64,000 nucleotides of DNA from Pseudooceanicola marinus (GTDB lineage: Bacteria > Pseudomonadota > Alphaproteobacteria > Rhodobacterales > Rhodobacteraceae): assembly GCF_002786295.1 (NCBI RefSeq), contig NZ_PGTC01000009.1:496001-560000 (forward strand), read 5' to 3'. The notes under the pieces were generated by a model, which saw nothing but the letters and a program-made list of their open reading frames with translations, was not told the DNA's origin and ran no database searches. This document shows positions 8,550-16,402 of this stretch, in pieces. How positions within the stretch are numbered: position 1 is the first letter of the stretch; each line of letters starts with the position of its first letter. The position numbers and the translations under genes are program-made.

Positions 8550-9356
8550 ATGCAGCGCAATCGCTATCACCATCTGGGCTGGTTTCACGGCATCGAACTA
8601 TTCGAAGCCTCATTCAGCAATCAGACTTTCGCCCGCCACGCGCATGAAGGCTTTGCCATCGGTGCGATCGGAGAGGGCGCGGGTGGATACCAATGCCGGG
8701 GGGAAAGCATGGTGCTGCCTGCCGGCTCGCTTTCACTCATGAACCCCGATGAGCCCCATACCGGCCGCGCAGCGGCAGATCGTGTGCGATACAATATGCT
8801 CTATGCCCCGGAGGCCGCGGTGCGCGCAGTGCTGGGGCTGCGTGACTTGCGGGGCTTTGCAGAGATCGCTCCGCAGGATCGAGGGTTGCGGGTGACGAGG
8901 GCACTGGCGCGGTTGTCGCGGTCCCTCAACAGCCCGACAGAAATTGCTGGCCGACTGGAGGCCGAAGAGGCCGTGCATGCGGTGCTGGCACAGGCTTTCG
9001 CGCATTACGGCGGGGCCGAATTGCGGCAGTCGGGCCGTGAACCCGCTGCCATTCGCACCCTGCTGGAGCGGATCGAGGCCGGTGTCGCGGATGGCGAGAG
9101 CCTGAGCCTGTCCGTTCTGGCCGAGCAGGTGGGTTTAAACCCGTCCTACCTGATCCGCAGCACGACCCGCGCCACCGGCCTGACACCACATGGCCACGTG
9201 CTGCGGGCGCGCGTCGACCTGGCACGCCGCTTGCTGCTGGACGGTACACCTGCCGCCGAGGCAGCCATTGCTGCCGGGTTCTGCGATCAGGCGCATCTGA
9301 TCCGGCAGTTCCGCCGCCACTACGGTGTGACGCCGGGCGCTCTGATCCGGCACTGA
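8550..9356 (+). CDS. AraC-family transcriptional regulator
   Basis: A 268-residue AraC/XylS regulator. The N-terminal half is a cupin-like sensing domain (FARHAHEGFAIGAIGEG, MVLPAGSLSLMNPDEPH). The C-terminal half has the two helix-turn-helix motifs (LSVLAEQVGLNPSYLIRSTTR and AAIAAGFCDQAHLIRQFRRHYGVTPG). Start 8550 gives the usual family length; the reading frame is open further upstream to 8463. It precedes a DUF2000 gene and a LysE-type exporter gene in the same direction, a recurrent trio in which the regulator is thought to control the exporter. Confidence 0.88.
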   Translation: MQRNRYHHLGWFHGIELFEASFSNQTFARHAHEGFAIGAIGEGAGGYQCRGESMVLPAGSLSLMNPDEPHTGRAAADRVRYNMLYAPEAAVRAVLGLRDLRGFAEIAPQDRGLRVTRALARLSRSLNSPTEIAGRLEAEEAVHAVLAQAFAHYGGAELRQSGREPAAIRTLLERIEAGVADGESLSLSVLAEQVGLNPSYLIRSTTRATGLTPHGHVLRARVDLARRLLLDGTPAAEAAIAAGFCDQAHLIRQFRRHYGVTPGALIRH

Positions 9357-9424
9357 AGGTCAATTTCGTCCAATCCCGCATGGCAACCGGTGTGACATGG
9401 CAGGTCCCAAAAAAGGATCCAGCT

Positions 9425-9826
9425 ATGTCCCAGAAACCTGTTCTCATTTTGGATGAGGCCCTGCCCACCGGGCTGAAGGCCAATTTCGCCGCCGTCCTGG
9501 GCATGAGCCTGGGGCAACTGCGCCCCGATCTGGTCGGTGCCGCCACGACCACACAGGACGGTCAGGTGCTGGGCGGGATCACGACGGTTGCGCTTCCGGT
9601 CCTCGGGGCCTCAGCGGCCGACCTGCCGACGCTCTTTGCCGCTGCGGCTGGCCTTCCGCTGCGGCTGGCCTATATGCGCGCGGCCTTCGAGGCCCGCGAC
9701 TATGCGGACTATTCCGCCCGTATCGCCGCAGCGCCACTGGCGGGTCACGCGCCGCAGGCGATCCTGCTGGCCGGACCTCGAAAGGCTGTGGACCGGATCT
9801 GCGGCAGCCTGCCGTTGGTGCGCTGA
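9425..9826 (+). CDS. DUF2000 family protein
   Basis: A 133-residue soluble protein recognised as DUF2000, a family of unknown function related to peptidyl-tRNA hydrolase-like folds. Typical features are the N-terminal KPVLILDEALPTGLKANFAAVLGMSLG and the later LPVLGASAADLPTL region. AAGGA lies 8 bases before the start. Its stop overlaps by one base the start of the LysE-type exporter, so the pair is probably co-translated. A role tied to amino acid export is suggested only by neighbourhood. Confidence 0.8.
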   Translation: MSQKPVLILDEALPTGLKANFAAVLGMSLGQLRPDLVGAATTTQDGQVLGGITTVALPVLGASAADLPTLFAAAAGLPLRLAYMRAAFEARDYADYSARIAAAPLAGHAPQAILLAGPRKAVDRICGSLPLVR

Positions 9827-10422
9827 TGCCGCCGCTGGAGACGCTTCTGGCCATGTGTGGCTTTGCGCTGGCGTCCTCTGCGACGCCGGGGCCGGTCAAC
9901 ATCATCGGCGCAATGACGGGCGCGAGGCATGGAGCGTTCCGGGCGCTGCGCTTTGTCGGCGGTGCGACTGCCAGCTTCCTCGCGCTGCTTGTGATTGTCG
10001 GAAGCGGGATGATGATCGGAACCGAGTGGGTTCTGGCACTGGCACGGCCGATGACCCTTGCTGGCTCCGCCTATCTCTTGTGGATGGCATGGGGGCTGCT
10101 TCGGGGCGGTGGTGGACACCCTGCGGACAGCGCCCCCGGGATTCCCGGCTTCTGGTCCGGAGTCGTGGTTCAGGGTCTTAACCCGAAAGCCTGGCTTGCG
10201 GTGTTCTCATCCCTCTCGACCTTCGTGCTGCCACTGGAGGATCGCACCACCGGAATGGCCGTTTTCACCATCCTGTTCGGCGCGATCTGCTGGTTGTCCC
10301 TGGCCGCTTGGGCATGGGGCGGAGCTCGGATCGGGCAAAGCCAGATGCGTCTGTTCAACCGCGTCATGGCACTGATCCTCGCTGTGTCGGTCGCGTGGAT
10401 GCTGGTGCAAACCGTACCCTAA
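9826..10422 (+). CDS. LysE/RhtB-family amino acid exporter
   Basis: A 198-residue inner-membrane protein with six predicted hydrophobic segments. It has the family signature near the N terminus (ATPGPVNIIGAMTGARHG, residues 20-37) and the central NPKAWLAVFSSLSTF motif. LysE/RhtB proteins export amino acids or related small molecules. It overlaps the DUF2000 gene by one base and is probably induced by the AraC regulator at 8550. Confidence 0.9.
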   Translation: MPPLETLLAMCGFALASSATPGPVNIIGAMTGARHGAFRALRFVGGATASFLALLVIVGSGMMIGTEWVLALARPMTLAGSAYLLWMAWGLLRGGGGHPADSAPGIPGFWSGVVVQGLNPKAWLAVFSSLSTFVLPLEDRTTGMAVFTILFGAICWLSLAAWAWGGARIGQSQMRLFNRVMALILAVSVAWMLVQTVP

Positions 10423-10629
10423 CTGTCCGCTGTCCGCTCAGCAGTCCGTGGTGCCAGGCGCAGCATGCCGCCAAGCACCGACACGAAGGGTGGAAAGCTG
10501 CCGCTTGCTGCGTTGCGCCCGGGCGTCTGCCGTGCGGACGAAGCTGCGATCCAAATTTCGGAACAGTGCAAGCCAAGCAAAACTGTGCTTTACGATCGTT
10601 CCGTCATCATCCTGTCGTGAGCCCCATTT

Positions 10630-11040
10630 ATGCCCGTCCGCATCTCCCATTTTTCATTGCTGGTCCCGGATTACGACACAGCTCTCAATTTCTTCCGCAG
10701 CATTGGTTTTGAGTGCCGGGAGGATACCGATCTTGGAAACGGGAAACGATGGGTGCGGATCGCCCCCCCAGGCGCAGAAACCGAGATTTTGCTCGCCCGT
10801 GCTGCCGAAGATCGACAGTCCAGGTCTATCGGAGAGCAGGGCGGTGGACGTGTCTGGCTTTTCCTGGAAACCGAAGATTTCGCAGGTGACTACGAGCGTC
10901 TTAAAGCAGCAAACGTAGAGTTCGAAACGCTGCCGCGCGATGAACCTTACGGGCGTGTCGTCGTCTGGAAGGACCCGTGGGGGAATCGTTGGGATCTGAT
11001 CGAGTATGCTCGTCCTGACCGGCGCGGAACAGGCAACTGA
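10630..11040 (+). CDS. VOC family protein (glyoxalase/bleomycin resistance fold)
   Basis: A 136-residue vicinal-oxygen-chelate protein. One VOC module is visible: ISHFSLLVPDYDTALNFF with the first metal-ligand His at the start, a central R-I-A-P strand and the C-terminal GRVVVWKDPWGNRWDLIEYAR with an acidic ligand (E). Such proteins act as dioxygenases, isomerases, lyases or antibiotic-binding proteins; which applies here cannot be told. It stands alone, with 207 bases upstream that hold no supported gene. Confidence 0.85.
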   Translation: MPVRISHFSLLVPDYDTALNFFRSIGFECREDTDLGNGKRWVRIAPPGAETEILLARAAEDRQSRSIGEQGGGRVWLFLETEDFAGDYERLKAANVEFETLPRDEPYGRVVVWKDPWGNRWDLIEYARPDRRGTGN

Positions 11041-11218
11041 GGGCTCGGAGCAGACTTGCGGCATCGCGGCGTGATACGATTTCACGCCGGCATCGGATGG
11101 GCGATGAGGTGGTATGAGGCGGATCGCAGGACACGTCATGCCTGCTGCCGACCTTCCCGTCCTCCGTGCCCGTCGTCCAGCTTGGAACAGGGGCCGTACC
11201 AACGGCCGGAAACGTCGC

Positions 11219-11443
11219 GGCTGCGATCTCATCAGGCTGAAGGTTGCGGACGTCTACGCTGCCGGCCAAGCCTAGGAGCGGAATTCGATCACGCAGAGCA
11301 AGACCAGTCGGCGCGCTCGCTTCGAGATCGCTGCCGGGACCCGGAACTCCTTGGCCACCTGGCTCGAAGATCCACTGATGGTCGGATCTGAGCACCTTTG
11401 GCCGGGACGCTTTCATGACAGCCAGTCTTTCGCCACACGGCAA
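11219..11443 (+). pseudogene. Decayed tyrosine-recombinase (integrase) fragment
   Basis: Read in one frame this stretch gives GCDLIRLKVADVYAAGQA, a TAG stop at 11273-11275, then ERNSITQSKTSRRARFEI followed by TWLEDPLMVGSEHLWPGRFH and TRQ at the end. I recognise the middle of a common alphaproteobacterial tyrosine-recombinase family (normally RGCDLVKMKV..., QSKT..PVRFEI, LWPGRFH, STRQYARIV). Start, N-terminal third and catalytic C-terminal part are missing, and an in-frame stop interrupts it. It ends exactly where the sulfatase-operon terminator begins. The rest of 11041-11509 shows no supported gene. Confidence 0.65.
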
Positions 11444-11481
11444 ACCGAAAAGGCCGGCGCCCCGACGGGGGCACCGGCCTT
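11444..11481 (-). terminator. Rho-independent terminator of the TRAP/sulfatase operon
   Basis: On the minus strand a 14-pair stem (AAGGCCGGTGCCCC with its near-complement, loop CGTC) is followed by TTTTC. It stands 28 bases beyond the sulfatase stop codon. Confidence 0.85.
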
Positions 11482-11509
11482 GCGGGTCACTGGCCTTGCG
11501 GGCGGGGCG

Positions 11510-13201
11510 TCAGTCGCCTGGCGTGGCTGCGCCCCGGCGGCGGTCGGGCACCTTGCGGTCGCGGTATTTCACCGTCAGTTCCAGCGGCACGTCGTTCTCA
11601 TCATAGATGCCGATCATCACCCCGCGCCGGCCTGACTTCGAACGCATCGCCTCCAGCTGTTCGGCGCTGCGGGTGGTGCGCTGCGCGGTGCGCCGCGCCC
11701 AGCGGAAGAGCTTCTCGTACATGGCATCGACGACCTCGGCATGGGCCGGATCTTCGCCCAGATCGACCAGCTCGTCCGGGTCGGTTTCCATGTCGAAGAG
11801 GATCGGGCGGAAGCCGCCCTCGAAATGCACCAGCTTCCAGCGTTTGTCGGCCACCATGAACATCACCGCGTCGCGCACCGACAGGTCGAAGCGGGCGGCG
11901 ATGGGAGAGGCGGAGTAGTCGTATTCGCAGATCACGAAATCCCGCCTGGTGTCCGTCGCGGTGCCATGCAGCAGTGGCAGCAGGCTTTCCCCTTCGAGGA
12001 TGTGATCGGCGACCTTTCCGCCCGCCACCTCGACAAAGGTCGGCGCCAGGTCGATGCATTCCACCAGTGCGTCCGACACGGTGCCGCGGGTCGCATCGGC
12101 GGCCGGCGAGGGGTCATAGACGATCATCGGCACCTTCACCGAGGCGTTCTGGAAGAACATCTTCTCTCCCATCCAGTGATCGCCCAGGAAATCCCCGTGG
12201 TCGGAGGTGACGACGATCATCGTGTCCTCCATCCGACCCGTCCGTTCGAGATAGGCGAACAGCTCCCCCATCTGGTCGTCGCATTGCTTGATCAGGCCCA
12301 TATAGGCCTGCACCACCGGGTTGCGCACCTCATCGCGGGAGAAGGCGCGGCCCACGGGGGCGTCCATGAAGGCCTTCATCACCTCATGCGCCTCGCGGTA
12401 TTCCGCGTCGGACCGGATCGCGGGGATCACGTCCTGGGGGCCGAACATGTCGTGATAGGGGGCGGGCACCACGTAGGGCCAGTGCGGCTTGATGTAGCTG
12501 AGGTGACAGCACCAGGGCCCGGCACCGCTGGCCTGCGCCTGGTCGATCCATTCGATCGCGCGGCGGGTCAGGTAGGGGGTCTCGCTGTCCTCCTCGGCGA
12601 TGTTCGCCTCCTGGTCGGAGTTCTTCAGGAACCAGCCGGACAGCACGTTGCCCTCTGCATCGCGGCCCGAGTTGGCGAAGTCGTGCCAGGGGTTGTCGCT
12701 GTCGTAGCCCTTGGCGCGCAGGTAGTCGTTGTAGCGCGCGGCACCGCCTTCGTCGTAAAGACCGTCGGGGCCTTCGGGGCGCATGCCGTCGTCGCGTTCC
12801 ACCACGTCGAAGCCGCATTCGGCGACGCGCACGCCGATCAGGCTGTCGGGCTCGATCCCCAGCCGGGCCATGCCCTCGGCATCGGCGCGCATATGGGTCT
12901 TGCCGATCAGGTGGCACGACATGCCGGCGGCGCGCAGGTGATCGCCCATGGTCAGCTCGCCCACCTTCAGCGGGATGCCGTTCCAGCTGGCGCCGTGGGA
13001 ATGCACGTAGCGACCGGTGTAGGTCGACATGCGGGACGAGCCGCAGATCGGCGACTGGATATAGGCCCGGTCGAAGCGCACGCCCTTCGCCGCAAGCCGG
13101 TCGAGGTGCGGGGTCTTAAGATGCGGATGGCCGTAGCAGCTGAGGTAATCCCACCGCAGCTGGTCGAACATGATGAAGAGGATATTGCGGGTCTCGGGCA
13201 C
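11510..13201 (-). CDS. Sulfatase / phosphonate monoester hydrolase-like enzyme (alkaline phosphatase superfamily)
   Basis: A 563-residue hydrolase of the sulfatase family, which removes sulfate (or phosphonate monoesters) from organic esters. N-terminal ILFIMFDQLRWDYLSCYGH supplies metal-binding Asp residues; the formylglycine region is SPICGSSRMSTYTGR with Cys53; VVTSDHGDFLGDH is the second metal site. The Cys motif is C-G-S-S-R, not the usual C-x-P/A-x-R. The GTG start at 13201 has GAAGGA 7 bases upstream. There is no signal peptide, so it is probably cytoplasmic and acts on an imported substrate. It lies 56 bases after the TRAP receptor gene on the same strand, suggesting the transporter delivers a sulfated or phosphonylated compound. 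Confidence 0.85.
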   Translation of the reverse strand: MPETRNILFIMFDQLRWDYLSCYGHPHLKTPHLDRLAAKGVRFDRAYIQSPICGSSRMSTYTGRYVHSHGASWNGIPLKVGELTMGDHLRAAGMSCHLIGKTHMRADAEGMARLGIEPDSLIGVRVAECGFDVVERDDGMRPEGPDGLYDEGGAARYNDYLRAKGYDSDNPWHDFANSGRDAEGNVLSGWFLKNSDQEANIAEEDSETPYLTRRAIEWIDQAQASGAGPWCCHLSYIKPHWPYVVPAPYHDMFGPQDVIPAIRSDAEYREAHEVMKAFMDAPVGRAFSRDEVRNPVVQAYMGLIKQCDDQMGELFAYLERTGRMEDTMIVVTSDHGDFLGDHWMGEKMFFQNASVKVPMIVYDPSPAADATRGTVSDALVECIDLAPTFVEVAGGKVADHILEGESLLPLLHGTATDTRRDFVICEYDYSASPIAARFDLSVRDAVMFMVADKRWKLVHFEGGFRPILFDMETDPDELVDLGEDPAHAEVVDAMYEKLFRWARRTAQRTTRSAEQLEAMRSKSGRRGVMIGIYDENDVPLELTVKYRDRKVPDRRRGAATPGD

Positions 13202-13223
13202 GTCATCGTCCTTCGTCTGGGGC

Positions 13224-13249
13224 GCCCGGCCCCCGCGCGGGGACCGGGC
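13224..13249 (-). other. Intercistronic hairpin between TRAP receptor and sulfatase genes
   Basis: An 11-pair stem (GCCCGG-C-CCCC against GGGG-A-CCGGGC, one mismatch, loop GCGC) lies in the 56-base gap. No T-run follows, so it more likely stabilises the upstream receptor mRNA or reduces readthrough than terminates. Confidence 0.6.
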
Positions 13250-13257
13250 CGTCGGTG

Positions 13258-14271
13258 TCACTCTGCAGGGCGCAGCGCGTCGGGGATCGTCATCCCGATC
13301 TCTTCGTAATAGCGCAGGGCGCCGGGGTGCAGCGGCAGGTTCAGGTCCTGCAGGGCGATCTCCAGCTGGATGTTGCGCAGCCAGGGGGCGTTTTCCTGCA
13401 TCTCGGCCACGCCGTCCCAGAAGGCCTTGGTGATCTCGTAGACCGCATCGGCCGGCACGTGCTGCCCGGCGCCGATGCCGACGGTGGAGCCAAGGGTCTG
13501 CACCGCCGCCTCGTTCACCTGGTTGTCGCCGTAGGTGCCGGCCTCGATGGTGCCGAGCGTGCCGCCGGGACGGTTCAGGATCGCCTGCACGGGGGGCTTC
13601 GCCATCTGCTCCTCGGTCAGGCCGAGGAAGCGGATCTTGCGCCCCAGGGCGAACTGCTGGATGACGGGCGAGGGCGCGTTGGTGGAGTTTACGTAGACAT
13701 CCAGCCGGCCATCCTGGAAGGCCTGCGCAGCGGCGTCCCAGCCCAGGCGGGCCTGTTCGAAGTCCTCGCCCGGCACAAGCCCCGTGGCCCCTTCGACCAC
13801 GCGCTGCATGATCGTCGTGGCGCCGCCGCCCGGCGGGCCGAGGAAGACGGTCTTGCCCGCCAGATCGTCCAGCGAGGTGATGCCGGAATCCGCGTAGGTG
13901 GTGATGTGGTAAAGGCCCAGGGGGAAAGCGAATACGGCGCGCAGGTTCCCGCTCAGCTCCGGCGCCTGGGGCACCTTGGCGTACATCGCCGCGCCCTCCT
14001 GCATGAAGGCATGGACGCTGGCCGACCACATGAAGAAATCGAGCTGGCCGGCGCCCGCTTCCAGCGCGTGCTGGGTGGCAGAGCCGGTGGCGTTGACCTG
14101 GATCTCCACGTCATCCAGCCGGTCGCCCACGATCTGGGCTGCCGTGCTCATCACCAGGTAGGGTGACGAGCCGGGGCCGAGCGTGGCCATGGTGTAGAAC
14201 TCCTTGGCCTGGGCCACGGGGGCCGTGGCCAGGGCGAGGGTCAGCCCGAGGGCCGCTTTCAGTGTGCTCAT
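13258..14271 (-). CDS. TRAP transporter solute receptor, TAXI family
   Basis: A 337-residue periplasmic receptor with a Sec signal peptide (LGLTLALATAPVAQA before KEFYTMATLGPG). The opening TMATLGPGSSPYLVMSTAAQIV and the central KTVFLGPPGGGATTIMQRVVEG are typical of TAXI (TRAP-associated extracytoplasmic immunogenic) proteins, which bind carboxylates and related solutes. GGGAGGAT lies 5 bases before the start. It follows the fused TRAP permease gene by 42 bases on the same strand and precedes the sulfatase gene. Confidence 0.9.
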   Translation of the reverse strand: MSTLKAALGLTLALATAPVAQAKEFYTMATLGPGSSPYLVMSTAAQIVGDRLDDVEIQVNATGSATQHALEAGAGQLDFFMWSASVHAFMQEGAAMYAKVPQAPELSGNLRAVFAFPLGLYHITTYADSGITSLDDLAGKTVFLGPPGGGATTIMQRVVEGATGLVPGEDFEQARLGWDAAAQAFQDGRLDVYVNSTNAPSPVIQQFALGRKIRFLGLTEEQMAKPPVQAILNRPGGTLGTIEAGTYGDNQVNEAAVQTLGSTVGIGAGQHVPADAVYEITKAFWDGVAEMQENAPWLRNIQLEIALQDLNLPLHPGALRYYEEIGMTIPDALRPAE

Positions 14272-14313
14272 GTCTTATCCTCCCTGATCGACGTGAGGTG
14301 GTGAGGCAGGGCG

Positions 14314-16251
14314 CTAGGGCGCCTCTGCGGGGATGGTATCGGCCCGCTCCGGGGCGGGGGCGTCGTCGCTGTCGCGCAGGCGGCCCTGCCAGTCGCGCCA
14401 GACCAGCGCCAGCGCCACGAGGGTGCAGGCCGCCTCGACCCAGATCATCGGCACCAGCACGCCCAGGCCCAGGGCAAAGCGCAGTGCGCGCTCCGGAGCG
14501 CCCAGCCGGGCCGAGGCATAGCCGGAGAAGCCGGTGGAGAAGAGCCAGATGGTCAGCGTCAGTCGCAGGCAGACCCAGGCCAGGCCCGCCCAGGTGAAAC
14601 CGGTGACGAGGCTGAGCGAGGGGTTGTAGACCAGCACGAAGGGAATGATGAACCCGATCAGCGCGATGCGGCAGGCGTCCACACCGATGGCCACCGGGTT
14701 GGCCTTCGCGATCGGCGCGGCGGCGAAGGCCGCGATGGCCACCGGGGGCGTGATGGAGCTCAGCACGCCGAAGTAGACGACGAAGAGATGCGCGATGACC
14801 ACCGGCACGCCCATCATCTGGATGGCCGGCCCCATGACCAGGATCACGATCAGGTAGGCCGGCACCGTTGGCATGCCCATGCCCAGCACCAGCGAGCCCA
14901 GCATCATCATGACCAGCGACAGGAACAGCGAGTCGCCCGAGATGTCCTGGATGATCCCGGCAAAGCGCAGGCCGAGCCCGGTCATGTTCATCACCCCGAT
15001 GACGATGCCGATGGCCGCCACGGCGATCAGGATCTGCGCGGCGGCCAGTCCGCCCTGTCGCAGCCCCTCCAGGATGACCTGCGGGCTGCGGCGTACCTCG
15101 GGGTTCAGCACGAAGCCCAGCCCGATGGCCGAGATCACCGCCCAGAAACCCGCCATGGCCGGCGAGCGGCCCGAGATCATGATCGCCAGCATCAGCGCCA
15201 GCGGCAGCAGGAAGCACAGCGACATACGCCAGTCGTGCCCCGTCAGTACCGGCAGCTCGCGCCGGGGGATGGGGCGGATGTCGCGCGACACCGCCTCCAG
15301 GTGGACGGCGACGAAAAGCGAGGCGTAGTAGAACAGCGCCGGCAGCAGGGCCGCGAGGCAGATGGTCAGGTAGGGGATGCCGGTCACGTCCGACATGATG
15401 AAGGCCACCGCGCCCATGATCGGCGGCATGAACTGCCCGCCGGAGGAGGCCGCGGCCTCCACGCCCCCGGCATAGCGCGCCGGGAAGCCGCGCTTGACGA
15501 TCATCGGGATGGTCATGACCCCGGTGCCCACCACGTTGCCGGAGACGGAGCCCGACATGGTGCCGAAGACCCCGCTGGCGGCGATGGCCGCATGGGCCGG
15601 CCCGCCCCGCATCCGCCCCGTGGCGGCGAAGGCGAAACGCAGCAGCACGGGGCCCGCGCCGACGGCTTCCAGGATGGCGCCGAAGACGATGAAGACCAGG
15701 ATCAGCGTGGTAACCACCGACAGGGGCCGCCCGAAGACGCCGTCGAAGGAATACCAGATCACCTGCATCACCTGCTGCAGGGAATAGCCGCCATGTTCGA
15801 AGATCCAGGGCAGGTAGCGCCCGTACAGCGCATAGGCCACCGCCAGCAGGCAGACGACCACCAGCGGCAGGCCGAAGGCGCGGCGGGTCAGCTCCATCAG
15901 CACGACGACCCCGGCGACGCCGATGGCGATATCGGACGGCTGGAAGAAGTAGAGGCCGATCTCCAGCGCCTCGCCGATGGCCGCGTAGCGCTGCATCGCC
16001 ACGCCGAGCGCCGCCAGCAGCACGAGGTCCAGCGCGATCATCCACGGCTTGTCCTGCTCCAGCCGTAGCTGGATTCGCGACACCAGCAGGACGCCGGCCG
16101 CCAGGGTGAAACTGCCAATGCGCAGCAGGGTCTCGCTGGTGCCGCCGAAGCCCGCGATCCAGACCCCGGCCAGCGCCAGCGCGACCGCGCCGATCCAGGC
16201 CAAAGACGCCACTGCCCGCCCCAGGGGGCGCGGTTTGGGGGTGCTTTCCAT
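14314..16251 (-). CDS. TRAP transporter fused permease (DctQM type)
   Basis: A 645-residue inner-membrane permease with many hydrophobic segments, in which the small DctQ-like and large DctM-like subunits are fused, as is usual with TAXI receptors. Recognisable blocks include GGQFMPPIMGAVAFIMSDVTG, GMGMPTVPAYLIVILVMGPA and FVVYFGVLSSITPPVA of the DctM core. Start 16251 is chosen over 16287 because GGGAGG is spaced 5 bases before it. It is the first gene of a three-gene minus-strand operon (permease, receptor, sulfatase) and is divergent from an IclR regulator. Confidence 0.92.
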   Translation of the reverse strand: MESTPKPRPLGRAVASLAWIGAVALALAGVWIAGFGGTSETLLRIGSFTLAAGVLLVSRIQLRLEQDKPWMIALDLVLLAALGVAMQRYAAIGEALEIGLYFFQPSDIAIGVAGVVVLMELTRRAFGLPLVVVCLLAVAYALYGRYLPWIFEHGGYSLQQVMQVIWYSFDGVFGRPLSVVTTLILVFIVFGAILEAVGAGPVLLRFAFAATGRMRGGPAHAAIAASGVFGTMSGSVSGNVVGTGVMTIPMIVKRGFPARYAGGVEAAASSGGQFMPPIMGAVAFIMSDVTGIPYLTICLAALLPALFYYASLFVAVHLEAVSRDIRPIPRRELPVLTGHDWRMSLCFLLPLALMLAIMISGRSPAMAGFWAVISAIGLGFVLNPEVRRSPQVILEGLRQGGLAAAQILIAVAAIGIVIGVMNMTGLGLRFAGIIQDISGDSLFLSLVMMMLGSLVLGMGMPTVPAYLIVILVMGPAIQMMGVPVVIAHLFVVYFGVLSSITPPVAIAAFAAAPIAKANPVAIGVDACRIALIGFIIPFVLVYNPSLSLVTGFTWAGLAWVCLRLTLTIWLFSTGFSGYASARLGAPERALRFALGLGVLVPMIWVEAACTLVALALVWRDWQGRLRDSDDAPAPERADTIPAEAP

Positions 16252-16338
16252 GATATCCTCCCTTGGCATGTCCTCCCCGACATGCACTGTCCGGAGGTTC
16301 CCCCAAGTCAGTTCGCCTTGAAAGGGAAATGCGGACGT

Positions 16339-16355
16339 GTTTCACTTGGTGAAAC
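16339..16355. promoter_or_regulatory. Inverted repeat, likely IclR operator
   Basis: GTTTCAC-TTG-GTGAAAC has perfect 7-base arms around a 3-base centre. It lies between the divergent TRAP permease (start 16251) and IclR gene (start 16403), the usual place and size for an IclR-family operator. Confidence 0.6.
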
Positions 16356-16402
16356 GTCGGCAGGGCGCCGGCGTGCCCCTGACCGGGGCGGGGAGGAGCC
16401 GC

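Noticed and set aside
10423-10629. Short frames on both strands between the LysE-type and VOC genes
   Set aside because: No ribosome site, no recognisable family and codon use like random GC-rich sequence; nothing supported.
11041-11218. Upstream continuation of the integrase fragment
   Set aside because: The expected preceding integrase residues could not be read in any frame, so only 11219-11443 was called.
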